A stretch of DNA of 64,000 nucleotides from Planctomycetota bacterium. Its GTDB lineage: Bacteria > Planctomycetota > UBA1135 > GCA-002686595. The notes beneath the pieces were generated by a model. The model searched no databases and was not told the origin of the DNA. It worked only from the letters and a program-made list of their open reading frames with translations. Shown in pieces: positions 44,124 through 54,200 of this stretch. Made by a program: the position numbers and the translations under genes. Within the stretch, counting starts at the first letter, position 1. Each line of letters starts with the position of its first letter. The stretch is from contig JACKHT010000002.1 in NCBI GenBank assembly GCA_020638855.1, forward strand, positions 186,001-250,000, given 5' to 3'.

Positions 44124-46163
44124 CTAGGCGGCTTTGCCTTCCGATTCACCATCGGCCGCTTCGTCGCGCGCAAACAGCCCGGCGACCTCCTGCAGGATCG
44201 CGCTGGCCGAGAGTTCGTCGTAGCCAAAGCGCCGCACCAACCGGTCGCGCACCACCGCGATCTTGGCGGTGGCGTCGGGATCGACCACCCCCGAGACCAG
44301 GCTGGTCAGGTGGTATTGGTCCTTCTGGTCCTCGAACAGCTTGCGCTCGAGCGCCTCGGCCAGCCGCTTGTTTTGGCGGTAGTCGAAGGTGCGCCCGTCG
44401 GCGTGCAGCATGGCGATGTAGTTCATCAGCTCGTGGCGGAAGTCCTCGCGCCGGCTCTCGCCGATGCCGACTTTTTCCTCGACCGACTGCATCAGAGCCT
44501 CGTCGGCTTCCACCGACTGGCCCCCGACCCCCTGCACCGGCTCGCGCGTGGTGTGCGCGCGCACGCTGTCCAGGTAACGCGCGCAGAGGCGATCCATGGC
44601 GTCTTCGTCGGAGGTCAGCGCCGCGCGCACCTCGCGCAGGATGGTTTCCTCGTACTCGCCCTCGACCAGGCTGACGAGCTCGAGGTAGCGTCCCCGGTCC
44701 TCGGGCCCGGCCACCAGCGAGTGGTGCAACAGCCCCTGGCGGATCGATTCGAGCACCTGGCGCGGCCCGACCATTTGCGGGTGCTTGACCAGGCACAAGG
44801 CGATGCGGTCTTGGACGTAGCGCGGGCTGATCCCGAACAGCCCCTCGCGCTGGGCGCCGGCGCGCAATTCGGCGACTTGCTCGGGCTCGAAGCCCTGCAC
44901 CCGCTCGCCGTTGTACAGCCGCGCCTTTTGCAGCAGGCTGAGCCCCTGGTGGCTGGGCTCCTCGAGCCGAGTCAGCACCGCCCAAAGGGCAGCCAGTCGC
45001 AGGCTGTGCGGCGCCAAACGCCGGTTGGGGCTGCCCAACTTGCCGTAGCGGCGGCGATAGATCTGCGCCTCCGAGTCGACCGCCAGGTTGTAGGGCACGT
45101 CGATCCGAATCGTGCGATCGCGGAAGGCTTCCATCAGCTCGTTGCTCACGAGCCGGCGGTATTCGGGCTCGTTGGTGTGGCCCAGGATCACTTGATCGAT
45201 CGAACTCTGCTGGAACTTCTTGGGTTTGATGACGTGCTCCTGGGTCGCACCGAGCAGGTCGTACAGGAACGCCACGTCGAGCTTGAGCACCTCGACGAAT
45301 TCGAGCATGCCACGGTTGGCCACGTGGAACTCGCCGTCGAAGTTGAACGCACGCGGGTCCGAATCCGAGCCATACTCTGCGATCTTGCGGTAGTTCAGAT
45401 CTCCGGTCAGCTCGGTCGAGTCCTGGTTCTTTTCATCCTTGGGCTGGAACGTGCCGATCCCCACCCGTGCGGCCTCCTGGAACACAAAGCGGTGCACGGT
45501 CACATGGTTCATCACGTTCGACCAGTCGCCGTCGTAGCGCTCCATCAAGCGGTCGTAGTAGAAGCGGCTGACCGGGTCGAGGTCGCCTTCGATGCGCAGC
45601 TCGTACTCGCCGCGCCACGACTCCGCCAGCTGCGCTTCGACCGCCGCGCGTGCCTCCTTGGGCAGCAACAAGAGCGGATCCTGATTCATCGGCGAAGGCA
45701 CGTGCTCGCCATCGACGTCCCAGGAGAAGGTATAGATCGCCCCTTCGTCGCGCGCCGTGTAGTCTTCCAGCCCGCGCTTGAGAAGCCGCGCGATGGTGCT
45801 CTTCGACGAACCCACCGGCCCATGCAACAAAAGCATGCGCCGCTCGGGCCCCAAGTGCATGGCGCCCGCGCGCAGCATGTCGACCAAATCCGACAACGAC
45901 GATTGCAACCCAAAGACCCCATCGCGGCCGCCGCCCAAAGGATCTTCAAACAGCTTCCAGGTGCGCAGCCCGTCGTCCCCATCGCGATACCCATGCAGCT
46001 CGATCATGTCGAGCATGCGCTGCCAGGCGTTGCGCGCGAGCGCGGGCTGCTCGGCGACACGCTCCAGGTACGCTTGCAAACTTCCCTGCCAACGCAGCGC
46101 TCCGAAGCGTTCCTTGGTTTGGGCTTGGGAGGCGAGACGGAATAGAGGGTTCGGCTCAGTCAT
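44124..46163 (-). CDS. prkA: PrkA family AAA+ serine kinase
   Basis: 679 residues from ATG 46163; a longer frame to 46517 is not supported. PrkA proteins have an AAA+ ATPase core and a weak Ser kinase activity, some acting as Lon-type protease regulators. Walker A is LLHGPVGSSKSTIARLL and the sensor/arginine region lies near LGHTNEPEYRRLVSNE. ELMEAFRDRTIRIDVPYN and YVQDRIALCLVKHP are typical. It heads the prkA-yeaH-spoVR set, comparable with E. coli yeaG-yeaH-ycgB. Confidence 0.92.
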   Translation of the reverse strand: MTEPNPLFRLASQAQTKERFGALRWQGSLQAYLERVAEQPALARNAWQRMLDMIELHGYRDGDDGLRTWKLFEDPLGGGRDGVFGLQSSLSDLVDMLRAGAMHLGPERRMLLLHGPVGSSKSTIARLLKRGLEDYTARDEGAIYTFSWDVDGEHVPSPMNQDPLLLLPKEARAAVEAQLAESWRGEYELRIEGDLDPVSRFYYDRLMERYDGDWSNVMNHVTVHRFVFQEAARVGIGTFQPKDEKNQDSTELTGDLNYRKIAEYGSDSDPRAFNFDGEFHVANRGMLEFVEVLKLDVAFLYDLLGATQEHVIKPKKFQQSSIDQVILGHTNEPEYRRLVSNELMEAFRDRTIRIDVPYNLAVDSEAQIYRRRYGKLGSPNRRLAPHSLRLAALWAVLTRLEEPSHQGLSLLQKARLYNGERVQGFEPEQVAELRAGAQREGLFGISPRYVQDRIALCLVKHPQMVGPRQVLESIRQGLLHHSLVAGPEDRGRYLELVSLVEGEYEETILREVRAALTSDEDAMDRLCARYLDSVRAHTTREPVQGVGGQSVEADEALMQSVEEKVGIGESRREDFRHELMNYIAMLHADGRTFDYRQNKRLAEALERKLFEDQKDQYHLTSLVSGVVDPDATAKIAVVRDRLVRRFGYDELSASAILQEVAGLFARDEAADGESEGKAA

Positions 46164-46289
46164 GTCGCAGAGGCTGGGGAGAAAGGAGCCTTGCGTTCTT
46201 CGACCGCGGGGCGCGAGCCCTTGAGTCCCTGGCGCGCAACTTTGCGCCTTCCTACAGCATGGGGCCCTGTTCCGTGGGCACGGGTTTCG

Positions 46290-46295
46290 TATGCT
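46290..46295 (+). promoter_or_regulatory. Candidate -10 (TATGCT) of the M28 peptidase gene
   Basis: TATGCT overlaps the ATG at 46291, so that ATG is probably part of the promoter and not a start. Transcription from near 46302 would leave about 22 bases before GTG 46324. Confidence 0.4.
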
Positions 46296-46323
46296 GGAGT
46301 GGACCCCGCCCCCGCACCGCCCC

Positions 46324-47292
46324 GTGAACACCTCCCGAATCGTCCTTGCCGTCTGCGGCCTGCTCGCCTCGCCGCTCGCCTGCTCCCCCACCCCGGCTGC
46401 CCAGGAACCGCCCTCTCCGCGCGTTTGGAGCACCCCGCGCTTCGACGATGCGCGCGCCTGGAAGGATCTGGAAACCGTGGTTGGCATCGGCCCACGCCCC
46501 AGCGAGTCGCCGGGCATGGCCCAGATGGTGGCCTACCTCCAATCCGAGCTGACCAAGGCCGGGCTCAAACCCCAACTCGAATCCTTCGAGAGCGAAGTCC
46601 CGGTCACCCCGTCGACCCCCGAGGGCAAACTCAAGTTCCAAAACCTCTACGCCGACCTCGAAGGCGCCGCTGGCCCCGATTCGCCCATGGTGATCGTCGC
46701 CACCCACATGGACACCAAGTTCCTCGAGAACTTCGTCGGCGCCAACGACGGCGGCTCGTCGACCGCCGTGGTGCTCGAACTCGCGCGCGGCTTCGCCGCC
46801 GCCGCGCCGCGCCCAGTCACCTATCGCTTCGTGTTCTTCGACGGCGAAGAAGCCGTACGCCCCTTCTGGGAAGACCCCGACAACACCTACGGCTCGCGCC
46901 ACCACGCCTACGAGCTGTCCAAGAAGCGCCAGTTCGAACACCTCAAGGCCATGGTGCTGCTCGACATGATCGGCGACAAGGACCTCAAGCTGACCACCGA
47001 GGAATACAGCACCACCTGGCTGCGCGAGATGTTCGAGAAGGCGGGCACCGAAGCCGGCTTCGGCAAACACTTCGCCGGCCACAGCCAACGCGTCAAGGAC
47101 GACCACATTCCGTTCTTGAACCTGGGCGTCCCGGTACTCGACCTGATCGACTTCGAGTACGGCCCTGGCAATCAATATTGGCACACCAGCGAAGACACCC
47201 TCGACAAGTGCAGCCAGGAGAGCCTGCACGCCATAGGCCAAATCACGCTGACGGGATTGCTCGAGCTCGAGAAGAAGTTGAGCAAGCCCTAG
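46324..47292 (+). CDS. M28-type zinc aminopeptidase / glutaminyl cyclase-like lipoprotein
   Basis: About 322 residues from GTG 46324. The signal peptide ends at LACSPT with a lipobox. Metal-binding order is VATHMDTK (His), NDGGSSTA (Asp), DGEEAV (Glu), VLLDMIGD (Asp) and QYWHTSEDT (His), the M28 set. The insertion and the DGEEAVRPFWEDPDNTYGSRH region are close to bacterial glutaminyl cyclases, so it may cyclise N-terminal Gln instead of removing residues. It diverges from prkA, 160 bases away. Confidence 0.85.
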   Translation: MNTSRIVLAVCGLLASPLACSPTPAAQEPPSPRVWSTPRFDDARAWKDLETVVGIGPRPSESPGMAQMVAYLQSELTKAGLKPQLESFESEVPVTPSTPEGKLKFQNLYADLEGAAGPDSPMVIVATHMDTKFLENFVGANDGGSSTAVVLELARGFAAAAPRPVTYRFVFFDGEEAVRPFWEDPDNTYGSRHHAYELSKKRQFEHLKAMVLLDMIGDKDLKLTTEEYSTTWLREMFEKAGTEAGFGKHFAGHSQRVKDDHIPFLNLGVPVLDLIDFEYGPGNQYWHTSEDTLDKCSQESLHAIGQITLTGLLELEKKLSKP

Positions 47293-47370
47293 GTCGCCGT
47301 TGCGGCGTGGTGCGCGTTGGTCTGCGCTGGGACCAGGAACGCGCACACCCGTGGGTTCCACCCCCCGCGC

Positions 47371-47450
47371 GCTGCATGGCCATTCGGCCCGGATTGGAAA
47401 TGTCTTAGCGCTGCAAAGCCATTCGGCCTTGATGGGCAAGTTCTTAAGGC
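47371..47450. repeat. Two imperfect 40-bp copies in a gene-free region
   Basis: Copy 1 (about 47371-47409) and copy 2 (about 47410-47450) share GCTGCA, GCCATTCGGCC, a TTGG/GATGGG-like middle and TCTTA(A)G. The gap 47293-47605 has no supported gene. Copies could be remnants of a short mobile or regulatory repeat. Confidence 0.5.
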
Positions 47451-47605
47451 CACCCACAGCGCCGCGAACGCAGGTAGGCAGCGAGCCGAACGGTCCCGAG
47501 GCAAGCGGGCGCACCAACTCGCCCGGGCACGCGCGCGCGAAACTTGGCACCTAGCGAACCGCGCCCGGCAGCCCGTTGTGGGCAACCAGGCGCAGCCTGG
47601 AACCT

Positions 47606-48739
47606 CTACCGCGGCTGCGCCACAGCCTTAGGCAGCGCCACCGCCAAGGTCAACGCGGGCAAGCGAGCCCCATCGAAGCGCACGAACAAACTGTCGCTGC
47701 CAGCGCACTCGATCACGACGCGCACGGTGCAGCCTTGACCCGCCACGGGCAAACGCCCGACGCTTGCCTTGGGCAGCAGCGCCAGGTCCTCCGCCCCCGC
47801 CGGCCCCTGCGCCGCCGCCTTGGCCACGCCCCCGATCACCTGCCAATGCAACTCCGGCGGCGAGGCGCCCAGCGCATGCTCGGCCACGTTGCGCAGCTCG
47901 AAGTCGACGCTCCACAGGGTTTCCGACAGCCGCCGGATGCCCAGAACGCGCCCTTCGACCCGGTCGCGCAGCCCGTCCAACACCCGCAACCCGCGCGTCA
48001 AGCTCTCGGGCCCTTCCGCATCGACGGCGACCGAAGGGATGCCCAGCACCTCGGCCGCATAGGCCACCAAGCTCGCCCCTTCGCTGGCCTGCGCCTGCCA
48101 ACGCACCAGCCCCATCACCCCCGGGTGTTCGAGCGCCCACTGCACCAGGCTGCGCGACTCGGGCTCCGACAGCGGCGCGGGCCCAGGGTTCTGCCCAGCC
48201 CCCAGCCACGGCGTCCACCCAAACGGAAAGTTGCGCTCGAGCTGCACCGCGCCCGCTCGCGGCCCATCGATCCAAGCATCCGGATTGGGCACCGGCACCA
48301 CGCACACCGCGATGTTGCCCTGGCCCTTCCCGCTGCGCAGCCAATGGTTCGCCGCCGCCAACAGCGCAGCCGGCCGCGGCGGCGCGTCCATGTCGGGCAC
48401 CACCCAAGCGATCGGCAGCGACCCCGAAGGCGTCTCGCCGTTCAGGTCGGTGGGCTCCAAGCGCAGCACGTACAAGGGACGCCCCGCCCGGCTTTGGCCA
48501 TAGGTGCTCCAAGCCACGCGCCCGGGAAACTCACGCTGCATGCCCTCGAGCACCGCCTTGAGCACCAACGGATCGGGCTCTTGTTCCAGACGTTCGAGGC
48601 TGCGCTCCCACTCGCTGCGCAACACCTCGCCGCCCCCCGCCGAAGCGGGCAAAGCCGTGCCGTCGGCCCAAGCTCCGCCCATCAGCCCAAAAGCCAACAA
48701 GACGCACCAGCACGCAATGCCAAGCAAGCGCCCGCTCAC
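47606..48739 (-). CDS. M14 carboxypeptidase-like protein without zinc ligands (copy B)
   Basis: 377 residues from GTG 48739, which overlaps the preceding stop by 4 bases (GTGA). A signal peptide (GIACWCVLLAFGLMGGAWA) precedes a fold like M14 zinc peptidases: YGQSRAGRPLYVLRLEP, VPVPNPDAW, QLERNFPFGWTPW and LSEPESRSLVQWALEH. The zinc motif HxxE is replaced by VVPDMDAPPRPAALLAAANHW and the second His is not evident, so it is probably non-catalytic. The C-terminal ~120 residues form a beta-rich domain. It forms a coupled pair with the gene at 48736-50820. Confidence 0.72.
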   Translation of the reverse strand: MSGRLLGIACWCVLLAFGLMGGAWADGTALPASAGGGEVLRSEWERSLERLEQEPDPLVLKAVLEGMQREFPGRVAWSTYGQSRAGRPLYVLRLEPTDLNGETPSGSLPIAWVVPDMDAPPRPAALLAAANHWLRSGKGQGNIAVCVVPVPNPDAWIDGPRAGAVQLERNFPFGWTPWLGAGQNPGPAPLSEPESRSLVQWALEHPGVMGLVRWQAQASEGASLVAYAAEVLGIPSVAVDAEGPESLTRGLRVLDGLRDRVEGRVLGIRRLSETLWSVDFELRNVAEHALGASPPELHWQVIGGVAKAAAQGPAGAEDLALLPKASVGRLPVAGQGCTVRVVIECAGSDSLFVRFDGARLPALTLAVALPKAVAQPR

Positions 48740-50820
48740 AGCGTCAACTCCTTGCTCCCCAGCACCGCCTGCCGCCAGCCAAAGCGCAACACCAGCCGCG
48801 TCCCCGCCGGCGCATACACCAGCCACTCGAGCGTCGGACTCTTGCTACCCGGATCGATGCTCGCAAAGGGAGTCCGCGCTGCCCCCGCCAGCCGTTGGGC
48901 CGAAGCGGGCAATTCCAATTCCAACCAAGGCGCGTCCTGCGCCTGCAAACCCGGCCAGCGCCCGTACACCTGCGTGCGCATCGGCAGGTTGCCCTGGCAC
49001 CGCAGCCTCGCACGCACGATGCACAGCTCGCCGTCGCGCTCCAACGCCACGTCGCACAGCTCCAGCCGCGGCTGGTGTTCGAGCAACTGCACCACAAACG
49101 AATCGAGCCCCACCAGAGCTTCGGCCAAAGCATCCTCCGGCGGGTTGAAGTAGGTCCGCGGCTGCCAGCCCCCCACCAAACAAGCGGGCGCATCCGAACG
49201 CTCCACCGGCCGCCACTCGACAAATCCGAGCCCCCCGCGCACATCATCCAGCCAATGCGCCCAAGCCCGATCCCGCGCCGTCATCGGCGGCCGCATCGAC
49301 CAGGGGTCGGGAGCCGCCGGCTCATCGCTACGCACCACCTCGGGCACGTCCACGCCCAACGCCCCCCAAGGCGCAATCTCCATCGCCAACACTCCCGGCA
49401 CCTGGTAGCACCAATCCACAAACGACCCCACCCGCGCCGCCCGACGCGCTTCGAACTGGGTCTGCACCGGCACCCGCTCGCGCCCCGTCGCCTGGGCCAA
49501 CACGCGCCCCAGCCGCTCATAGGTGGCTTGATCCGGCAACTCACTCCAAGGCGAAGAAGCTCCCGCCCCCGGCGTCGCAAGCCCGCCATGGTTGCCCTGG
49601 AAGACCACCACCGCTGCCATCGGCCGACTGAGCACCAAGTTCTGCAAGTACACCACCAGCCCATCGGGCTGCGGCACCCCGCGCAAAGCCGGCGCGCCAA
49701 TCACCGGAAACGCCGCCTCGGGATCCAAACTCTGCGCCGAACCCTTGCCCCCGCCGTTCTCGTCCATCCCCGAGGCCGCGCTCCCCAAACCAGCCCGAGC
49801 ACCAACTCCACCACCGGCTCCTCCACCAGCTCCCAGCTCCTCACCCCCAGCCCCCAACCGTTGCCCCTCTACCAACCGCCGATACCGCGGCGAATCCCCC
49901 GCCCGCGCCTCGACCAAGAAGCGCCGATCCTTACTCATCGTCCAACGCCCCGCCGGATCCTCGACCAGCATATCGAGCACCAACCCATCCCCATCCAAAT
50001 CGCGCCCGAGCGCCGGCTGCCCCTGATCCACCGACTGCAACCGCCCAGGAACCGCCCAAGGAATCGCCACGATCGTCAAGTCCGAACGCAGCGCGCCCAA
50101 ATCACCCAACAACCGCGAACAAACCGACAAAACCGCCTCGCCCCCCGCCACCGAGCGCCCATCCAGCCCACCAACCAACAAAACCGTACGCCGCTTCTCC
50201 AACGGAGCCGCCACCCGATCCCCGCCACCAAACTCAATCCCCTTCACCCCGTCGGACACATCCACCCAACGCGCCGCCCCACCACTCGCAGCAATCCAAG
50301 CCCCCAGCAATTCGTTGACCTGGTCGCGATTGTGATAGCGCGGCTGCCAGACGGGAGACGCCTCTTCGAGGGTCGCCGAGGCTTCCTGCCCGACGCCTTG
50401 GCCGGTGCTATGTGGGGCTTGCGGCTCGGAGCTGCGCGAACCTTGGGGCTCGGTGCTGTGCGATGCTTGAGGCTCGGTATCGTGGGATGCTTGAGGCTCT
50501 GCGCTGTGGGATGCTTCCGATTGGGCAACCGCATCCCTGGAACCTTCCACGCCCGGCCCATTTACCGCCTGCTCGGCAGCCCAGTGAGCATCCGATTCCT
50601 GGGTACCTGCCTTCAGGGTCCCCCCTTCCTGGGTACCGACTCCCTGGGTTCCGACCACCGTGCCAAGCCCCTGCCCCCAAACCGGAAGGCACCCAACCAA
50701 GCCCAAGACTCCCCCCAAGCAACGCAAACGGGCCGGGCCCAAAACCCTGCCCGTCAAACGGCAAAACCCCGCCCAACAGGCGACAAACTGGCTAGAAACA
50801 CCCATTCCCGCAACCGCCAT
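48736..50820 (-). CDS. M14 carboxypeptidase-like protein with repeat-rich N-terminus (copy A)
   Basis: 694 residues from ATG 50820, which has a GGAAGG ribosome-binding sequence 4 bases upstream. A hydrophobic signal segment ends near VWGQG. A low-complexity stretch (about 55-160) contains short GTQ repeats and five copies of an 8-residue unit of ASHSTEPQ type. The domain beyond about 165 resembles M14 peptidases (YHNRDQVNELLGAW, LLVGGLDGRSVAGGEAVL in place of the HGNE zinc site, VEWRPVERSD), again without the zinc ligands. The last ~120 residues are a beta-sandwich. It is the upstream member of the coupled pair. Confidence 0.68.
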   Translation of the reverse strand: MAVAGMGVSSQFVACWAGFCRLTGRVLGPARLRCLGGVLGLVGCLPVWGQGLGTVVGTQGVGTQEGGTLKAGTQESDAHWAAEQAVNGPGVEGSRDAVAQSEASHSAEPQASHDTEPQASHSTEPQGSRSSEPQAPHSTGQGVGQEASATLEEASPVWQPRYHNRDQVNELLGAWIAASGGAARWVDVSDGVKGIEFGGGDRVAAPLEKRRTVLLVGGLDGRSVAGGEAVLSVCSRLLGDLGALRSDLTIVAIPWAVPGRLQSVDQGQPALGRDLDGDGLVLDMLVEDPAGRWTMSKDRRFLVEARAGDSPRYRRLVEGQRLGAGGEELGAGGGAGGGVGARAGLGSAASGMDENGGGKGSAQSLDPEAAFPVIGAPALRGVPQPDGLVVYLQNLVLSRPMAAVVVFQGNHGGLATPGAGASSPWSELPDQATYERLGRVLAQATGRERVPVQTQFEARRAARVGSFVDWCYQVPGVLAMEIAPWGALGVDVPEVVRSDEPAAPDPWSMRPPMTARDRAWAHWLDDVRGGLGFVEWRPVERSDAPACLVGGWQPRTYFNPPEDALAEALVGLDSFVVQLLEHQPRLELCDVALERDGELCIVRARLRCQGNLPMRTQVYGRWPGLQAQDAPWLELELPASAQRLAGAARTPFASIDPGSKSPTLEWLVYAPAGTRLVLRFGWRQAVLGSKELTL
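50405..50518 (-). repeat. 24-bp tandem repeats coding an 8-residue unit
   Basis: Two adjacent copies of GGATGCTTGAGGCTC... are nearly identical at 24-base spacing on the plus strand, with three more diverged units on the left. They encode variants of ASHSTEPQ on the minus strand, inside the repeat-rich N-terminus. Confidence 0.65.
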
Positions 50821-51279
50821 CGACCTTCCGCACCACCCGAATCAACCACGCTGCCCGAAACTTCGCGCCCTAGCCAGTAGTGCCCCGGCCCGATGCAAAA
50901 TCGGATAGCCGATCGTGACTCAGGAGGAGATTTGCGGCCGAAAGCCCAAAGGAGGCGATTGAGCGAGCTCTCACCGACTATCGGACCGAGTGCGTTCTGT
51001 GGACGTAAACTCGACAACCTGCGGTCTCCTCCTAGCGATGACGGCTCTCCCGGGCGCAAAACAGGCCGTTCCTCCGGCCAAGTACTGGAAGGTCCAATGG
51101 ACCGGAAACAGAAGCGAAGCAAGGGGTACAAGGCAAGGAGCGGTTCAGCGGGTGAGGCGCCAAGGACCTCTAACCTGATCCCCACCATTGCAGTCTCTCG
51201 CGTCTGTCCCGCGCTCCTCGGAAAGGGCGCTAGGATATTGGGACCTCGCTCAGCCACGATTTCCTCCTTTACGAAGACC
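50821..51279. other. 459-bp region before the helicase-nuclease gene
   Basis: It holds the promoters of two divergent genes. A frame is open through it in phase with the helicase (from 50893), but the encoded peptide is Ser/Arg/Pro/Gly-rich and not protein-like, so I treat it as non-coding. No tRNA or clear repeat is seen. Composition changes here from very GC-rich to lower GC. Confidence 0.5.
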
Positions 51280-54200
51280 ATGTCCAACTCGGGTCCTGCT
51301 CCCCGCCGGTTTCAGTTACTCGGCAGCTCCAAGGATAACACCGATGAATTCAGGGACTGGAGTGCAGTCGTGGCATTCCATCGCCAGGTGATCAAGCAGA
51401 GTGAGGAAGACTTCTACACGTTGCGCCTAGTGAAAGGCGCCGCTCGCTGGTCTCCACTTGCGGAGGATTCTTCACGAAGCGTGGTGGGTCCATGGCAGAT
51501 TGCAGACGACGCGTTTATCAATCCGCACTTCAAGGAACAACTGGAGGTACTTGGAACTGAGTTCTACCTAGGGTTGGGGTGTATTCAGACAAAGACAACC
51601 GACTCCGCTGCGCTTCAGCCCATTTTCGTCTTAGAAGCCAAACTCAACAAGAGCGAAAGCGGATATGTCCTAACGCCAGACCGTTCCAAGTGGAGCCTGT
51701 CCCCGACCTTTCTCAGTTTGCTGGACCGCATGAACATCGGCCTCCTTCAAGAGCCCGAGGAGCTAACCGTCCAAATCCTGGAGGCTGCCAACAGGAAACA
51801 CGCAGATTCAGACCACTCGCTCGGCGAGCACGTCATCACTAGCTTGGCCGGTGCATTCGAGCCCCTCTCGGGCCGCCTAAAACCGGCACGCTGGTCTTGG
51901 TGCTTGTTCGCTCCACCCCAAAACGTCTCAGCTTACAATGCGCATTTGGTCCGGGACTATGACGACCTGAGCGCCTACCTTGAACATTCGTCCTATTCGG
52001 GTGGACTTCGATTGCTAGAAGGGCAAAAGGACCTCCCCCATGGCGAGACTTTGACTCCGCTCTCATTTGTACCACTCAACACTTCGCAGCTCGAAGCGGT
52101 CAAGGGCATACTTGGTGATCAACCGGTCACGGTAGTAAGCGGTCCCCCTGGCTGTGGGAAAAGCCAAGTCGTGGTTTCGACCCTCTTGAACGCTTGGGCG
52201 CTTGGAAAACGAACGTTGTTCGCGAGCACCAACAACAAGGCTGTCGATGTCGTTCTCGAACGCTTGCAGCGCTTTGAATCAGAGTTCCCTATCGCCGTCA
52301 GGGCCGGATCGAAACGTCACAACAAGGTCGTAGAAACCATCAAGCATGCGACCAGTATCATTGAGCGCCACAAACGCGGCGTACTCAACATTGAAAGCCT
52401 TAAGGAAGCGCAAACTCTCCAACTAGAGTCGGACGACTTGCGCGCCAAGCTCGACAATGGCCGCTGTGAGATGATCGACCAGCAACTCAAAGCAGCCTTG
52501 AAAGCCTACGCCGACTGGAAAGAAAGCCTGGCGCGGCTGGCGGAAAGAGATTCGTCACTAAAAGATCACGCCATCGCACTCAATGCTGGCGTTTCCATCA
52601 CCCCTTCACAATTCCTAGACCTCATCGACGGCGCAAGAGCCTGGATCGCGCGTATCCCAAACGTGCAAGCCCAGATAGATACCAACATAGCATCCCGGAC
52701 ATCACTTGTAGAGCGACGCAACCTTCAGCTACTGGACCGTGACCGCTGCCTCTCGGAGCTTGGGCTCGACCCCGAGACCGTGAAGGATTGGGAGTGGCTT
52801 GCGAGCACTCAACCCGCCCGAGCGCTACACGATTGGTGGAATCGCCTTACCGCCTACCTAGACCAACCGATTGAGCAGAACCTCGCCACGGTACCTTGGG
52901 CTCGAGCGTACGATGAATTTCGCGGTGCCAATGCAGCCCGCAAATGGATCCACCAGGCGACTTCCTTAGCCACCGAACTGAGAGACTATGCAGGCGAAGT
53001 GTCAGCAGCTCAGGCAGCCCTCCATGCAGCCACAAGCAAGCACAGCTCCGCTGCCCGCGTCGCTCGCAACCTAGACATAGAGAGTGAGTTTCCGATCGAC
53101 ATCGACAGTCTCGAGATTTTTCTAAGCGAGCACAAACGGTCTGCAGCTTTGGCTAGCAAGTGGTCCGCCAACATTCCATTCACCTCGGCATCCAGAGCGA
53201 GAGAGCGTCTCGCACGAGCATTCCTTCAGGTGAGAGAACATCTTCCTGCAAGCCTTTGGGACCGCTTGAACCGAAACTCAGAAACAGCCACGCAGAACTT
53301 CTTACCCATCGCGGAAGGTCTGCTTCAGTTAGGCCTCGCCCAAAATAGCCTCGATGCAGCCACTACAAGTTACAGGGAACTCGAAACCATACAACTGGCG
53401 TTGTCCAAAGCAGCCATCCGCGTCCAACTGCCGTCTCTCAGCCTCGAAGATGCAGCTACCGTTTGGCCTCGCCACGCAGCAGCCTTGGACCGCCGCATCA
53501 TGGAGGCCGAAGTCGCGGCGGAAGCCCATGATCGCAGGGCCGCCCAAAAGCAGACCTTTGCAGTCCTTGCGGGCTTCGCCAATGAGTTGGATGCTATCGG
53601 CCGCGGCATGCCACTGCGAACTACTTTCAACAACGGCTTTGGGAGGGACTTTGTGACGACCATTGGCCGGCTGGCGAACTCCCCGACGCTTTCCGACCTG
53701 GACTCCACAAGACAGCTAAAGTACAGCGGGGTGATGCCGCGATTGCTGGAAGGTTGGAGAGAAGCGCAAGCCTTCCAATTGGCGGCCACAACCCAAGCTA
53801 ACCAACTCGACAAGCTCCGACTACCGTCCTCGTATCTTTCCGCTTGGTGGCACGATCGGCCCAGTTTCTTCGCAGATATCGAAGAACCGGATTCGTTGCC
53901 ACAAGAGGGAGATGCCCTCCTGCAAGAGCCGCTCCGCAAACTGGAAGCATGGGAGAGCGAGTGGCATGAGTACCACGCCACGGATCGTCCGACCCTAATC
54001 CAAAAGATTCAAGAAGAGTCTCAATGGGCACACGCAGAACTCATGCGCGCCGTCGCATCCGTTCCAGCTGAGGAGCGCTCGGGTATAAGCCATCGCGTGG
54101 ACTTACTCCTGAGCGACCGAACAGACTGGCCTATTTCTGACCTATCGGATACGTTTCAGGCCTACAGTCCTGAATTCTTGCGATCCCAACTGCAACGCAT

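Noticed and set aside
46291..46323. ATG 46291 as start of the M28 peptidase
   Set aside because: It overlaps a TATGCT -10-like element and would add residues before the signal peptide; GTG 46324 fits better.
50893..51279. N-terminal extension of the helicase gene
   Set aside because: The frame is open, but the peptide is Arg/Ser/Gly/Pro-rich without secondary structure; ATG 51280 starts a protein-like sequence.
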